Part shown: positions 1-6,596 of the stretch, piece by piece
Layout of the letters: every line of letters starts with the position of its first letter
Position numbering within the stretch: position 1 is the stretch's first letter
Origin: CAMQVM01 sp044433365
GTDB taxonomy: Bacteria > Bacteroidota > Bacteroidia > Bacteroidales > Rikenellaceae
Assembly (NCBI GenBank): GCA_044433365.1
Contig: JAWXTR010000081.1
Coordinates: 1 to 15,329, forward strand
Length of the DNA: 15,329 nucleotides
Direction: 5' to 3'
Translations under genes and position numbers: made by a program
The notes under the pieces: generated by a model
What the model was told of the DNA's origin: nothing
The model's database searches: none
Seen by the model: only the letters and a program-made list of their open reading frames with translations

Positions 1-28
1 CTAACCTCTAACCTCTAACCTCTAACTT
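1..28. repeat. Heptanucleotide tandem repeat (CTAACCT)
   Basis: Four consecutive 7-bp units, three exact CTAACCT copies and a fourth ending in CTT. The tract may continue past the window edge. The stop codon of the minus-strand radical SAM gene (8-10) lies inside it. Read in that gene's direction the tract gives the tail L-E-V-R-G and then TAG, so the last residues of the protein come from repeat DNA. Short heptamer arrays between genes are known in Bacteroidetes; their function is unclear. Confidence 0.85.
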
Positions 29-1615
29 CTCAAAAACATAAGGTTTAGAATGTTCTTTAGAGCGGTCGAAAGCGACAATATATTTTTCGCCATTTTCGCC
101 TTGCCAGATGTAGTAATGAACATTAAATTCTCGCTCCATACCCTCTGGTAGAGTGTGTGCCTTATCAATATTTCCAGCCTCTACTCTACGTAGTGAAAGT
201 CCGTTTTTAATCCACTCTAACGATACGTAATCGCAATATGATGGATATTTTTCTTTGCAAAATTGATATAGTAGTGTTCCTCGTTTCTCAAGCGATAGTG
301 GTTTCTCGAGCATATCACGCTCTATAAGATATTCTAGGAAAACGGTTAAAAAATCGTCGTTTTCGTTTATCAATTTTTGAGTTACTTTTTGCCACCCTTT
401 AGCGTTATAAAATTTATCGACCATTTTTGATAGTAGACGTGCTCTATCTAGGTCGTTAATCGACATTGCTGGGGTTTGTAACACCTCATAAGGGGGTGAA
501 ATGGCGTAGCGAATACCCAGTGAGTCTGCTTCGTTACGCATTTTAGTGCCTGGAAGCAGTTTTAATAGCTCTAGCTGTATCTCTCCTGCTGCAATAGATG
601 AGAGGGTGCGAATATCTTTTAGAATCTGCTTAAAAGTGTAGTGTGGAAGTCCTGCAATAAGGTCGGCATGGGTCTCAAAATTATCCATTTTACAAAGTTT
701 TGTAAGCCCAGAGAGTGCCTTTTCATTTGTGCCAAACCTACCGCAAGCCTCAATTACTTTATCATCCAAACTCTGCATTCCAGCTTCCAAATGGAGTAAA
801 TTTTTGGGAGTAGAAGCCAACACTTCGCAGAGTTCGTCGCTTAAAAGTGCTGGATGAATCTCTAGGTGAAAATTCATTTGAGGAAATTCTAAAAATAGGG
901 CTATCATAGCCTTTGCTCTACTTATCGAATAGTTAAAAGTACGGTCTAAAATTCGTACATCTTTTATACCTCTATCTCTTACGTTTTCAATCCTTTTACG
1001 TATTGTCTCTATTCCTTTCGAGCGAATAGGTTTGTCGCCACCGCTAACACAAAATGCACAGCTATTAAAACAGCCCCTTGAGGTTTCAATCTGCACAAAA
1101 GGTGATGAATAGTTGAAAAAACTGCTCTGTTCAGGTATTGGAAGCGATGCAAAATCGGCAACTTTTGCAGCTCCATTATCTTTGTAATTGCCATTATTAT
1201 CAATATAGCAAAGACCAACTATTTCGGAGTAATCTGTATTGTCTAAAAATGCATGAAACTGCTCCTCTCCCTCTCCTCTAAATACAGAGTTGATGCAGCT
1301 ATTTCGTCGCAAGAAATTTTCGTTACAACCGTTAAATTCGGGTCCTCCCAGTACAATTTTCACCTCTGGAAGAAGTGCTTTTATACGCTCACAAATTTTC
1401 ATTACAACCTCATGGTTAAATAACCATAGGGTTGCGGCAATAAAATCGGGTTTGCTCTCGTATAGCTCTTTTGTGATTAAAAATATGTCGCTATTTATTG
1501 TCCCGCTTACCGATTTCCATTGGTATGAGTCGCCTCGTCTACACGCTTCAATTGCTGGCAGAGCTAAAGAACTATGTGAATATGAGGAGTTTATATCAAG
1601 CCAAACTAAATTCAT
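8..1615 (-). CDS. B12-binding-like/radical SAM protein (DUF4080 family)
   Basis: A 535-residue radical SAM enzyme of unknown substrate. The N-terminal ~150 residues look like a cobalamin-binding Rossmann-type domain (a PDFIAATLWLFN strand/helix region, then KIVLGGPEF near residue 86), but no DxHxxG cobalamin-ligand motif is visible, so base-off B12 binding is doubtful. The radical SAM core follows: RGCFNSCAFC gives the CX3CX2C cluster motif at C182, C186 and C189, which should hold a SAM-bound 4Fe-4S cluster. The remaining ~300 residues carry the rest of the barrel (LHLEAGMQS, HADLIAGLP) and a C-terminal extension that I assign to DUF4080 from memory. The ATG at 1615 is preceded by a TACCTTTG box 18 nt upstream, giving a very short leader. 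The gene stands alone and is divergent from the next gene. Its last codons come from a heptamer repeat. Family assignment is firm at radical SAM level; the reaction is unknown. Confidence 0.85.
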   Translation of the reverse strand: MNLVWLDINSSYSHSSLALPAIEACRRGDSYQWKSVSGTINSDIFLITKELYESKPDFIAATLWLFNHEVVMKICERIKALLPEVKIVLGGPEFNGCNENFLRRNSCINSVFRGEGEEQFHAFLDNTDYSEIVGLCYIDNNGNYKDNGAAKVADFASLPIPEQSSFFNYSSPFVQIETSRGCFNSCAFCVSGGDKPIRSKGIETIRKRIENVRDRGIKDVRILDRTFNYSISRAKAMIALFLEFPQMNFHLEIHPALLSDELCEVLASTPKNLLHLEAGMQSLDDKVIEACGRFGTNEKALSGLTKLCKMDNFETHADLIAGLPHYTFKQILKDIRTLSSIAAGEIQLELLKLLPGTKMRNEADSLGIRYAISPPYEVLQTPAMSINDLDRARLLSKMVDKFYNAKGWQKVTQKLINENDDFLTVFLEYLIERDMLEKPLSLEKRGTLLYQFCKEKYPSYCDYVSLEWIKNGLSLRRVEAGNIDKAHTLPEGMEREFNVHYYIWQGENGEKYIVAFDRSKEHSKPYVFEKLEVRG

Positions 1616-1632
1616 ATAATTGTTGTTTTATG

Positions 1633-1640
1633 CAAAGGTA
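1633..1640 (-). promoter_or_regulatory. Candidate -7 box of the radical SAM gene
   Basis: On the minus strand this reads TACCTTTG, an exact match to the Bacteroidetes -7 consensus TAnnTTTG. Transcription would start about 10 nt before the ATG. No convincing TTTG -33 box is seen at the expected distance, so the call rests on the -7 box alone. Confidence 0.45.
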
Positions 1641-1676
1641 ATATAAAATAATTTGAATTTTTGTTTGTTTTTCAAT

Positions 1677-1715
1677 ATATGCCAATAAAGGGATGAAAAC
1701 CCTTTATTGGCATAT
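1677..1715. repeat. Long perfect inverted repeat (hairpin 1)
   Basis: A 16-bp perfect stem (1677-1692 with 1700-1715) around a 7-nt loop. The stem core is GCCAATAAAGGG. It sits between two divergent genes, so it ends neither of them, and no T-run follows on either strand. The same core, TGCCAATAAAGG, recurs in the hairpin just after the next gene (2517-2553) and in half form at 2738-2757. It may be a dispersed palindromic repeat or a transcription insulator. Confidence 0.8.
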
Positions 1716-1735
1716 TGAATAAATTTTAGGCTGGT

Positions 1736-1769
1736 TTTGTTATTCTTTTATAAAAAAATTGTATATTTA
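1736..1769 (+). promoter_or_regulatory. Predicted promoter of the secreted-protein gene
   Basis: TTTG at 1736-1739 and TATATTTA at 1762-1769, 22 nt apart. This fits the Bacteroidetes TTTG...TAnnTTTG arrangement except for the last base of the -7 box. The start site would be near 1776, leaving a leader of about 40 nt before the ATG at 1815. Confidence 0.5.
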
Positions 1770-1814
1770 CACGATTTTTCACCCAAAACTAAATTGTAAC
1801 TAAAGATATTAATT

Positions 1815-2510
1815 ATGAATTTGAAAAAGACTTTTATTTTAATCGTTTCGTTTGTAGCACTCTCTACGGTAGATTCTTATGCACAGTATTATAATGGTAT
1901 GGGATATGGATATAGTGGTAGTGGTTATAGTAACACAGGTAGTAGTGCCTTAAATGGTACTGGTCTGCGAGGTAATGCAGGTGTTACTCCCAAAAATACC
2001 TTTCCAGAAGATTTTCTTGAAACTACAGGCTATTTTACATTTGATACCGATGAGATTATAAAGAGATGTAAGATTAAGGATAAGGCTATTATTAGCGAAA
2101 TAAACATAATCTTAACAGAATACTATAAGGAGTACGATAAGGTCTCTTATGAGCATGGCGCAGAGATTAATACCATGAAAGATTTAGATGTTAAACTGCA
2201 AGAAAACAAAGAAAATAGAGAGCTTCTATCGGAGTATGTAAAGGCTTTTAGTCAGGCGAGCAAAGAGGTTAAAACCAAAATGATAGCAGAGCATGTTAAG
2301 GTAAATGATGCAATGATGGAGCTTCTTCCAGAAAAAGAGGCAGGAAAATGGGAATCGTACTACTCATCACTATGCAGTAAAAAATTCTTCTATCCTCACA
2401 TCCCAAAAGAGAAAGATAGAGAGAAAGCTGAAGAGAGAGAAAAAGCTGAAGAGAGAGAAAAAGCCGCTGCACAGGCAAGAAAGGAAGATGCCGCTGACGA
2501 AAAAAAATAA
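1815..2510 (+). CDS. Secreted protein of unknown function with charged C-terminal repeats
   Basis: I do not recognise a family. The 231-residue product starts with a clear Sec signal peptide (MNLKKT, a hydrophobic core, and a likely signal peptidase I cut after YAQ near residue 24). It has no lipobox cysteine, so it should be periplasmic or exported. Residues ~25-58 are rich in Gly, Tyr and Ser (YYNGMGYGYSGSGYSN). Residues ~75-195 are mostly helical and charged, with one cysteine near 188. The tail is highly charged: the hexad D/E-R-E-K-A-E/A repeats three times at residues 201-218, followed by an Ala/Lys/Asp/Glu stretch that should form a helix. The layout loosely resembles small helical periplasmic proteins of the Spy/CpxP type, but I see no LTxxQ motif and do not assign it. 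It is a single gene with its own promoter, bracketed by two related hairpins. Confidence 0.8.
   Translation: MNLKKTFILIVSFVALSTVDSYAQYYNGMGYGYSGSGYSNTGSSALNGTGLRGNAGVTPKNTFPEDFLETTGYFTFDTDEIIKRCKIKDKAIISEINIILTEYYKEYDKVSYEHGAEINTMKDLDVKLQENKENRELLSEYVKAFSQASKEVKTKMIAEHVKVNDAMMELLPEKEAGKWESYYSSLCSKKFFYPHIPKEKDREKAEEREKAEEREKAAAQARKEDAADEKK
2415..2468 (+). repeat. In-frame 18-bp tandem repeat, three units
   Basis: Three 18-bp units encode DREKAE, EREKAE and EREKAA near the C-terminus of the secreted protein. The second and third units are almost identical in DNA; the first carries small differences. Because the unit is a multiple of three, copy-number change would lengthen or shorten the helix without shifting frame. 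Confidence 0.75.
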
Positions 2511-2516
2511 TAAAAT

Positions 2517-2553
2517 AATGCCAATAAAGGTTTTGTAATCCTTTATTGGCATT
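2517..2553 (+). terminator. Hairpin 2, probable 3' end of the secreted-protein gene
   Basis: A 14-bp perfect stem (2517-2530 with 2540-2553) around a 9-nt loop, beginning 6 nt after the stop codon at 2510. The position fits a transcript end or an mRNA-stabilising 3' stem. It is not followed by a classic T-run, so intrinsic termination is uncertain. The stem shares TGCCAATAAAGG with the hairpin upstream of the same gene. Confidence 0.5.
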
Positions 2554-2757
2554 AGTCATGCGAATTAAGGTTTGAAATTTTCGAGCTATTTTGAGCTATT
2601 TTCACAATCTGAGTTATAAAAAAATAACTTTTGTTAATGCTTTTTTAGAAAAAGCACGCCCAGAGGGCTGGCAAAAATCGTTCGTTTCCACTCACGGCTT
2701 CGCTCCGCTCGCAAAAAGCGGAAGAAGGTTTTTCAAACCTTTATTGGCATTAGTCAT
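2540..2757. repeat. 20-bp direct repeats bounding a 178-bp segment
   Basis: The 20 bases at 2540-2559 (starting CCTTTATTGG and ending CATTAGTCAT) are repeated exactly at 2738-2757. The first copy is the 3' arm of hairpin 2 plus six more bases. The second lacks the matching 5' arm and instead joins a small stem (2725-2731 with 2735-2741). The segment between the copies (2560-2737) holds a tandem 10-bp repeat (GAGCTATTTT twice, 2583-2602) but no gene. This could be a duplication scar or an insertion between copies of a dispersed repeat. Confidence 0.7.
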
Positions 2758-2881
2758 AAATAGGCGTATTTGCAAAACCCCTTTTGCGGATATGCCTCAC
2801 AATTTTCAGAGAAAATTGTGCGCTCAGTGGTCTCGAAGAGCCACTGAAAGTGTGTTTTTGTTCACTTTTTCTAAAAAAGTG
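2639..2881. repeat. Gene-free palindrome-rich element with matching inverted ends
   Basis: The left end (2639-2655) is GCTTTTT-TAG-AAAAAGC. The right end (2863-2881), read on the other strand, is CACTTTTT-TAG-AAAAAGTG, so the ends form a near-matching inverted pair. Inside are further stems: 2658-2661/2665-2668, 2705-2709/2717-2721, 2725-2731/2735-2741, 2762-2777/2782-2797 (16 pairs, three of them G-U on the plus strand, CCCC loop), 2798-2806/2812-2820 (9 bp) and 2824-2830/2841-2847 (7 bp, continuing inward). An open frame crosses it from a TTG at 2591 to 2884, but its sequence is explained by the palindromes and I do not call it a gene. It may be a miniature mobile or dispersed intergenic repeat, or a structured RNA. 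Confidence 0.55.
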
Positions 2882-2895
2882 TAAAATATAGTTTT

Positions 2896-2943
2896 TTTAT
2901 TACCTCCATTTTTGCACTTTTATGCAAAAATGGAGGTAATAAA
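2896..2943 (-). terminator. bglX: 21-bp perfect hairpin downstream of bglX
   Basis: A perfect 21-bp stem (2896-2916 with 2923-2943) with a 6-nt loop, 75 nt past the bglX stop codon in the direction of transcription. The arms contain TACCTCCATTTTTGCA. On the minus strand an A-rich rather than a T-rich run follows, so it may act as a 3' stabilising stem or a bidirectional block rather than a textbook intrinsic terminator. Confidence 0.5.
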
Positions 2944-3017
2944 TAGGTTTTGCAGACACTTAATCACTTGTACGTCAGGTTGATAGTAGTTTTGAAAATG
3001 ACTCTAAATATCGTATA

Positions 3018-5204
3018 TTACTCAGTAACAACAAAGCTTTTGTGTTGTAAATCCTCATTAGCACTACTGCTTCCTACCCAAAGATCAAATTCGCCTGGTT
3101 CGACCACTTTTTCTAATTTTAAGTTGTGGAATGCAAGTTGAGAGGCTTTTAACTCGAAAGATACAACTTTAGTTTCACCTTTTTTGATAAATACCTTTTT
3201 ATAATCTTTAAGCTCTTTTAGTGGACGTGTTACACTTGCTACAATATCGTGTGTGTATAGCTGTACCACCTCATAACAATCCATGCCTTGGTTGTGTATA
3301 TTTACTGAGACTGTAATCGAACCATCTTTGCTCATTGAATTTGAAGATACTCGCATTTTGCTATAAGTCAAGTAGCTGTAATTAAGTCCAAAACCAAAAG
3401 GATATAGAGGATTTGCATCTACATCGTTATAGAAATTATTGCGAGGACGACCACTTAATCTATCGCTATAAAAAATAGGTACCTGTCCAGAATGTTTTAA
3501 GAAAGAGACTACTGTTTTTGCACTAGGATTAACCTTTCCGTAAAGAACATCGGATAGAGCATTACCTGCTTCAGTACCAGGATGCCAAGCTATCAAAATA
3601 GCATCTGCATCGTCAACAATAGGAGTTAAAACAACAGGTCTACCGCAGAATACCACAACAACAACCTTTTTATATTTAGCTTTAGCATCTTTTACTGCCT
3701 TAATATATTGTGGTTGCAGTGTTATATCAGCCATATTATCTGACTCTCCAAAATCTTTGCTCTCTTCACCAATACATACAACTGCTATATCAGCATTTAC
3801 CTCATTAATTGTTGCATCCTCAACACTCATCCCTTTTAGCTTATTTGCCACCAATCCTTCAAATGGTGTTACCACATCTTTCATATCACCATAACCTTTC
3901 CAGTGACCATAAAGATCTTTAGTATGGGTCATTTGACCCGTTACCGCTATCGAGCTATTTTCTGCAAGAGGTAAAATTCTGCCCTCATTTTTTAATAAAA
4001 CCATTGTTTGAGAGGCAATTTCACGTACTGCTTGACGATTTTCATCGGTCATTTGTGCAGCGTAGGCAGCCTTTACATCACGATATGGGTTGTCAAATAG
4101 ACCAAGACGATATTTTATTCGTAAAACTCGGCGCACAGCCTCATCAAGTACATCCATCGATACTTTACCCTCTTTAATAAGTTCAGGAATATGACTAAAG
4201 CATGTAGAGTTCATCTCCACGTCAAGTCCTGCATTAATTGCAGTAGAAGCTGCATCTTTTGTGCCTGCTACCACTCCATGGTTCATTAATTCGATAACAG
4301 AATCCCAATCACTTAGAACAAATCCATCGAAGCCCCATTTCTCACGAAGAAGCTCAGTCATAACATATCTATTTGCACTAGCTGGAACCCCTGAAATATC
4401 ATTAAAGGCTGCCATAAAGGACGAAGCACCTGCATTAGCTGCTGCTTCAAAAGATGGAAGATAGACATCGAGCAGGGTTCGGTCTGAAATCTCTGTAAAT
4501 TGTTTGTCACGACCGCCCATAGCTGCGCCATAACCAACTAAATGTTTTACACATGCTGCCATTGTATTTGGAGCAGATAAATCACTACCTTGATAACCTC
4601 TAACAGTTGCAGCACCCATACGAGATGCAATTAATACATCTTCACCTGGGGTTTCTGCAATACGTCCCCAACGAGGATCACGGCATATATCTACATTTGG
4701 ACTATACGTTACATCTGCGCCCATCGGTGCAGCTTCGCTTGCTGCTAGTGCAGCTGCTCTTTCGACTAGTGCATCATCCCAAGAAGATGCCATAGCTAAA
4801 GGATTTGGGTACATGGTGTTAAAACCATGAATTACATCTAATCCAAAAAACATAGGAATACCTAAACGACTCTCTTCTACTGCAACCTTTTGAAGTTCAT
4901 TATAAAATTCAGGTTCCATAGGGGTTTTCTTTACGATTGTAAATGAGCCTATTTCGCCTCGTCTTAAAGCCTCTTTTATAGGTTCACTATTATCTTTAAA
5001 AGGAATAGGCTGCAGTAATTGACCAACTTTCTCTTCTATGGTCATTTTTGCTAAAAGTGCATTGATTTTTTCTTCAGTTTTAGTCTCTTCTTTTGTTACT
5101 TCAATAACAGCCGAATTATCTGATTCTCTTGCTTGTAGATAGTTTAGATGCGCAAAAGGGATTGTTAAAGATAAAGACAATAAAAATAGTTTTTTTCTTT
5201 TCAT
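3018..5204 (-). CDS. bglX: Secreted family GH3 beta-glucosidase (BglX type)
   Basis: A 728-residue glycoside hydrolase family 3 enzyme, likely releasing terminal beta-linked glucose (possibly xylose) from oligosaccharides in the periplasm. A signal peptide (MKRKK plus a hydrophobic core, cut near residue 24-26) directs export; there is no lipobox. The (beta/alpha)8 domain holds YSPNVDICRDPRWGR (168-181), the substrate-binding K220-H221 pair in CVKHLVGYG, and GFVLSDW with nucleophile D299. The second, alpha/beta sandwich domain has GEESKDFGES, where E487 is the likely acid/base. A fibronectin III-like domain ends the protein (VVQLYTHDIVASVTRPLKELKDY onward). Domain order and length match E. 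coli BglX (765 residues), and no key residue is missing. It is divergent from an araC-type gene, which probably controls it through the repeats at 5341-5400. The leader of ~120 nt contains a copy of the GGGAACTTCTAAAA motif. Sugar specificity cannot be read from sequence alone. Confidence 0.93.
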   Translation of the reverse strand: MKRKKLFLLSLSLTIPFAHLNYLQARESDNSAVIEVTKEETKTEEKINALLAKMTIEEKVGQLLQPIPFKDNSEPIKEALRRGEIGSFTIVKKTPMEPEFYNELQKVAVEESRLGIPMFFGLDVIHGFNTMYPNPLAMASSWDDALVERAAALAASEAAPMGADVTYSPNVDICRDPRWGRIAETPGEDVLIASRMGAATVRGYQGSDLSAPNTMAACVKHLVGYGAAMGGRDKQFTEISDRTLLDVYLPSFEAAANAGASSFMAAFNDISGVPASANRYVMTELLREKWGFDGFVLSDWDSVIELMNHGVVAGTKDAASTAINAGLDVEMNSTCFSHIPELIKEGKVSMDVLDEAVRRVLRIKYRLGLFDNPYRDVKAAYAAQMTDENRQAVREIASQTMVLLKNEGRILPLAENSSIAVTGQMTHTKDLYGHWKGYGDMKDVVTPFEGLVANKLKGMSVEDATINEVNADIAVVCIGEESKDFGESDNMADITLQPQYIKAVKDAKAKYKKVVVVVFCGRPVVLTPIVDDADAILIAWHPGTEAGNALSDVLYGKVNPSAKTVVSFLKHSGQVPIFYSDRLSGRPRNNFYNDVDANPLYPFGFGLNYSYLTYSKMRVSSNSMSKDGSITVSVNIHNQGMDCYEVVQLYTHDIVASVTRPLKELKDYKKVFIKKGETKVVSFELKASQLAFHNLKLEKVVEPGEFDLWVGSSSANEDLQHKSFVVTE

Positions 5205-5303
5205 AAAATATAATTTGGTGAATTAGTAATTATTTATGGGGCTGATGATAAAAAATTTAAAAGGTAACTTTTAAAATACTTTTAAAATCTCTCAAAATCC
5301 AGA

Positions 5304-5317
5304 TTTTAGAAGTTCCC
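5304..5317 (-). repeat. GGGAACTTCTAAAA motif, copy 1 (bglX leader)
   Basis: On the minus strand this reads GGGAACTTCTAAAA, identical over 14 bases to the copy at 6523-6536. It lies about 15 nt downstream of the predicted bglX -7 box, at or just after the start of the transcript, and is followed by an imperfect fold-back (CTAAAAT with ATTTTGAG). Confidence 0.65.
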
Positions 5318-5331
5318 TTTATTATAATTTA

Positions 5332-5363
5332 CAAAAATAAGGATAATAATCATTTAAAACAAT
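5332..5363 (-). promoter_or_regulatory. Predicted bglX promoter
   Basis: On the minus strand, ATTG (5363-5360) as the -33 element and TATTTTTG (5339-5332), an exact TAnnTTTG -7 match, are 20 nt apart. The predicted start is near 5325, about 120 nt before the bglX ATG. Operator repeat 1 falls in the spacer and repeat 2 begins next to the -33 element. Confidence 0.6.
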
Positions 5364-5400
5364 GGATGAAAATTGTCTTTTTTATGGATAATAATTGTTT
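5341..5400. promoter_or_regulatory. Candidate AraC-type operator: three direct repeats
   Basis: Three 15-bp direct repeats fitting GGATRAWAATYRTYT: 5341-5355 (GGATAATAATCATTT), 5364-5378 (GGATGAAAATTGTCT) and 5386-5400 (GGATAATAATTGTTT). Start-to-start spacing is 23 and 22 bp, about two helical turns, which suits AraC-family proteins because their two helix-turn-helix motifs read direct repeats on one DNA face. Repeat 1 lies inside the bglX promoter, repeat 2 abuts its -33 element, and repeat 3 ends 4 nt before the araC -33 element. Binding by the adjacent regulator is inferred. Confidence 0.6.
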
Positions 5401-5404
5401 TTAA

Positions 5405-5436
5405 TTTGAAATTAATAAAAATTAGTCTTATATTTG
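5405..5436 (+). promoter_or_regulatory. Predicted promoter of the araC-family gene
   Basis: TTTG at 5405-5408 and TATATTTG at 5429-5436, 20 nt apart: exact matches to both Bacteroidetes promoter boxes. The start site would be near 5443, giving a leader of about 16 nt to the ATG at 5459. Confidence 0.7.
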
Positions 5437-5458
5437 TTTTTTAAAGGAAATATTGTTT

Positions 5459-6361
5459 ATGAAATTACAATTAGGGTTTGCAGGAGAGAGGTATATCTAT
5501 CTGCCATTAAAAATTATAGAACAGGCTAAAGTTCATCCTCTAACAGAGGGGTTGTACATCAAATTTTTGGGTCATTTTGTAAATGCAAAGTTTCACTATA
5601 TTGACCGACCAAGTGGGTGTGGTGATTATATTATGCTCTATTGTAGTGAGGGCGAAGGTTGGGTTGAAGTCGAGAACGAAAAGTACATATTAAAAGAAAA
5701 TTCATTTATTATATTACCACCACAATTGCCACATCGTTATGGTGCGACTAATTCAAATCCTTGGAGTCTATATTGGTTTCATTTTCAGGGAAAAAATGCA
5801 GATTATATCTCAAAATCATATTACAAACCTTATAAGTTTATTTCCTCTTCAACTTCCCGAATAAATGAGCGGTTAGAGATATTTGAACAAATTTATCAAA
5901 TACTCTCAATAAATCAAACAATTGATTATCTGTGTTATGCTAATAGTCATTTTATTCATTTGGTTTCAACTCTTATTTATGACGATGTTTATAGAGATAT
6001 TAAAAAACAGCAGTTTAGACAAAATAATTATGATAATAATCAATTAATAAATAGATTAACTCATTATATGAATGAAAATATAGATAGAAAGTTAACAATC
6101 GACGATTTGTCTCACTTTATAAATTTGTCTCCATCGTATCTTCACCGTATATTTACAAAACATTTTGGAGTTGCCCCCCTACACTATTTTTCAAAACTAA
6201 AAATGAACATGGCTTGTGATTTGCTGTTAAACACTTCCTTGAAAATTAACCAGATTTCGGCTAAATTAAGTTACAATGATTCAATGTATTTTAGTCGACA
6301 GTTCAAAAAAATAATTGGCGTAAGCCCAAAAGAATTTAGAGAAAATAGTTTGCAGCAATAG
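5459..6361 (+). CDS. AraC-family transcriptional regulator, probable regulator of bglX
   Basis: A 300-residue regulator. The N-terminal half is a cupin-like sensor domain: GDYIMLYCSEGEGWVEVENEKYILKENSFIILPPQLPHRY has the alternating glycines, the ILPP turn and the PHRY motif typical of AraC sugar sensors. The C-terminal ~100 residues hold the two helix-turn-helix units (LTIDDLSHFINLSPSYLHRIFTKHFG, then KINQISAKLSYNDSMYFSRQFKKIIGVSPKEFR), with the family signature near the end. I chose ATG at 5459, preceded by AAAGGAAA at a workable distance, over the in-frame TTG at 5453, which crowds that site. It is divergent from bglX, and three direct repeats lie between them, so it most likely activates bglX on sensing an oligosaccharide and may control itself. 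The ligand is unknown. Confidence 0.9.
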   Translation: MKLQLGFAGERYIYLPLKIIEQAKVHPLTEGLYIKFLGHFVNAKFHYIDRPSGCGDYIMLYCSEGEGWVEVENEKYILKENSFIILPPQLPHRYGATNSNPWSLYWFHFQGKNADYISKSYYKPYKFISSSTSRINERLEIFEQIYQILSINQTIDYLCYANSHFIHLVSTLIYDDVYRDIKKQQFRQNNYDNNQLINRLTHYMNENIDRKLTIDDLSHFINLSPSYLHRIFTKHFGVAPLHYFSKLKMNMACDLLLNTSLKINQISAKLSYNDSMYFSRQFKKIIGVSPKEFRENSLQQ

Positions 6362-6596
6362 CGTTGATTATAATGAAAATTAGCTTGTTAAAAATATTAG
6401 CAAAATTTATTATTCATAATTTATTATCTGTTGTAGACTATTTTTTGTGTGAAAATGTTAATATTTCAATAATTTTTATTACCTTTGGTAACATTTTAGA
6501 TGAAAATTTAATTTTGATTTTAGGGAACTTCTAAAAATAGAATAAAACCAATTATTTGAATTCCCTTTTAAAATTTACATCGTAAATTATATAAAT
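6362..6596 (+). promoter_or_regulatory. Intergenic region with promoter for bcp-recA-rsh
   Basis: A 235-nt AT-rich gap. The best promoter is TTTG (6484-6487) and TAATTTTG (6509-6516, exact TAnnTTTG) with 21 nt between, placing the start near 6523, where the GGGAACTTCTAAAA motif begins. TACCTTTG at 6480-6487 could be an alternative -7 box, but it lacks a -33 partner at the usual distance. The first ~110 nt after the araC stop show no gene or clear terminator. Confidence 0.5.
6523..6565 (+). repeat. GGGAACTTCTAAAA motif, copy 2 (bcp leader)
   Basis: GGGAACTTCTAAAA at 6523-6536 matches the bglX-leader copy over all 14 bases. GGGAA at 6523-6527 pairs with TTCCC at 6561-6565, enclosing a weakly paired interior. 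It begins at about the predicted start of the bcp transcript and ends 31 nt before the bcp ATG. Confidence 0.6.

Noticed and set aside
1..28. CRISPR array or phase-variable switch
   Set aside because: The units are 7 bp with no spacers, and the reading frame ends in the same way whatever the copy number.
2591..2884. Plus-strand open frame of 97 codons from a TTG in the repeat-rich region
   Set aside because: Its sequence is accounted for by palindromes and a direct repeat, it lacks a promoter or ribosome site, and no protein family is recognised.
5453..5458. TTG start for the AraC-family regulator
   Set aside because: The ATG at 5459 is 6 nt downstream, has a better distance from AAAGGAAA and needs no rare start codon.
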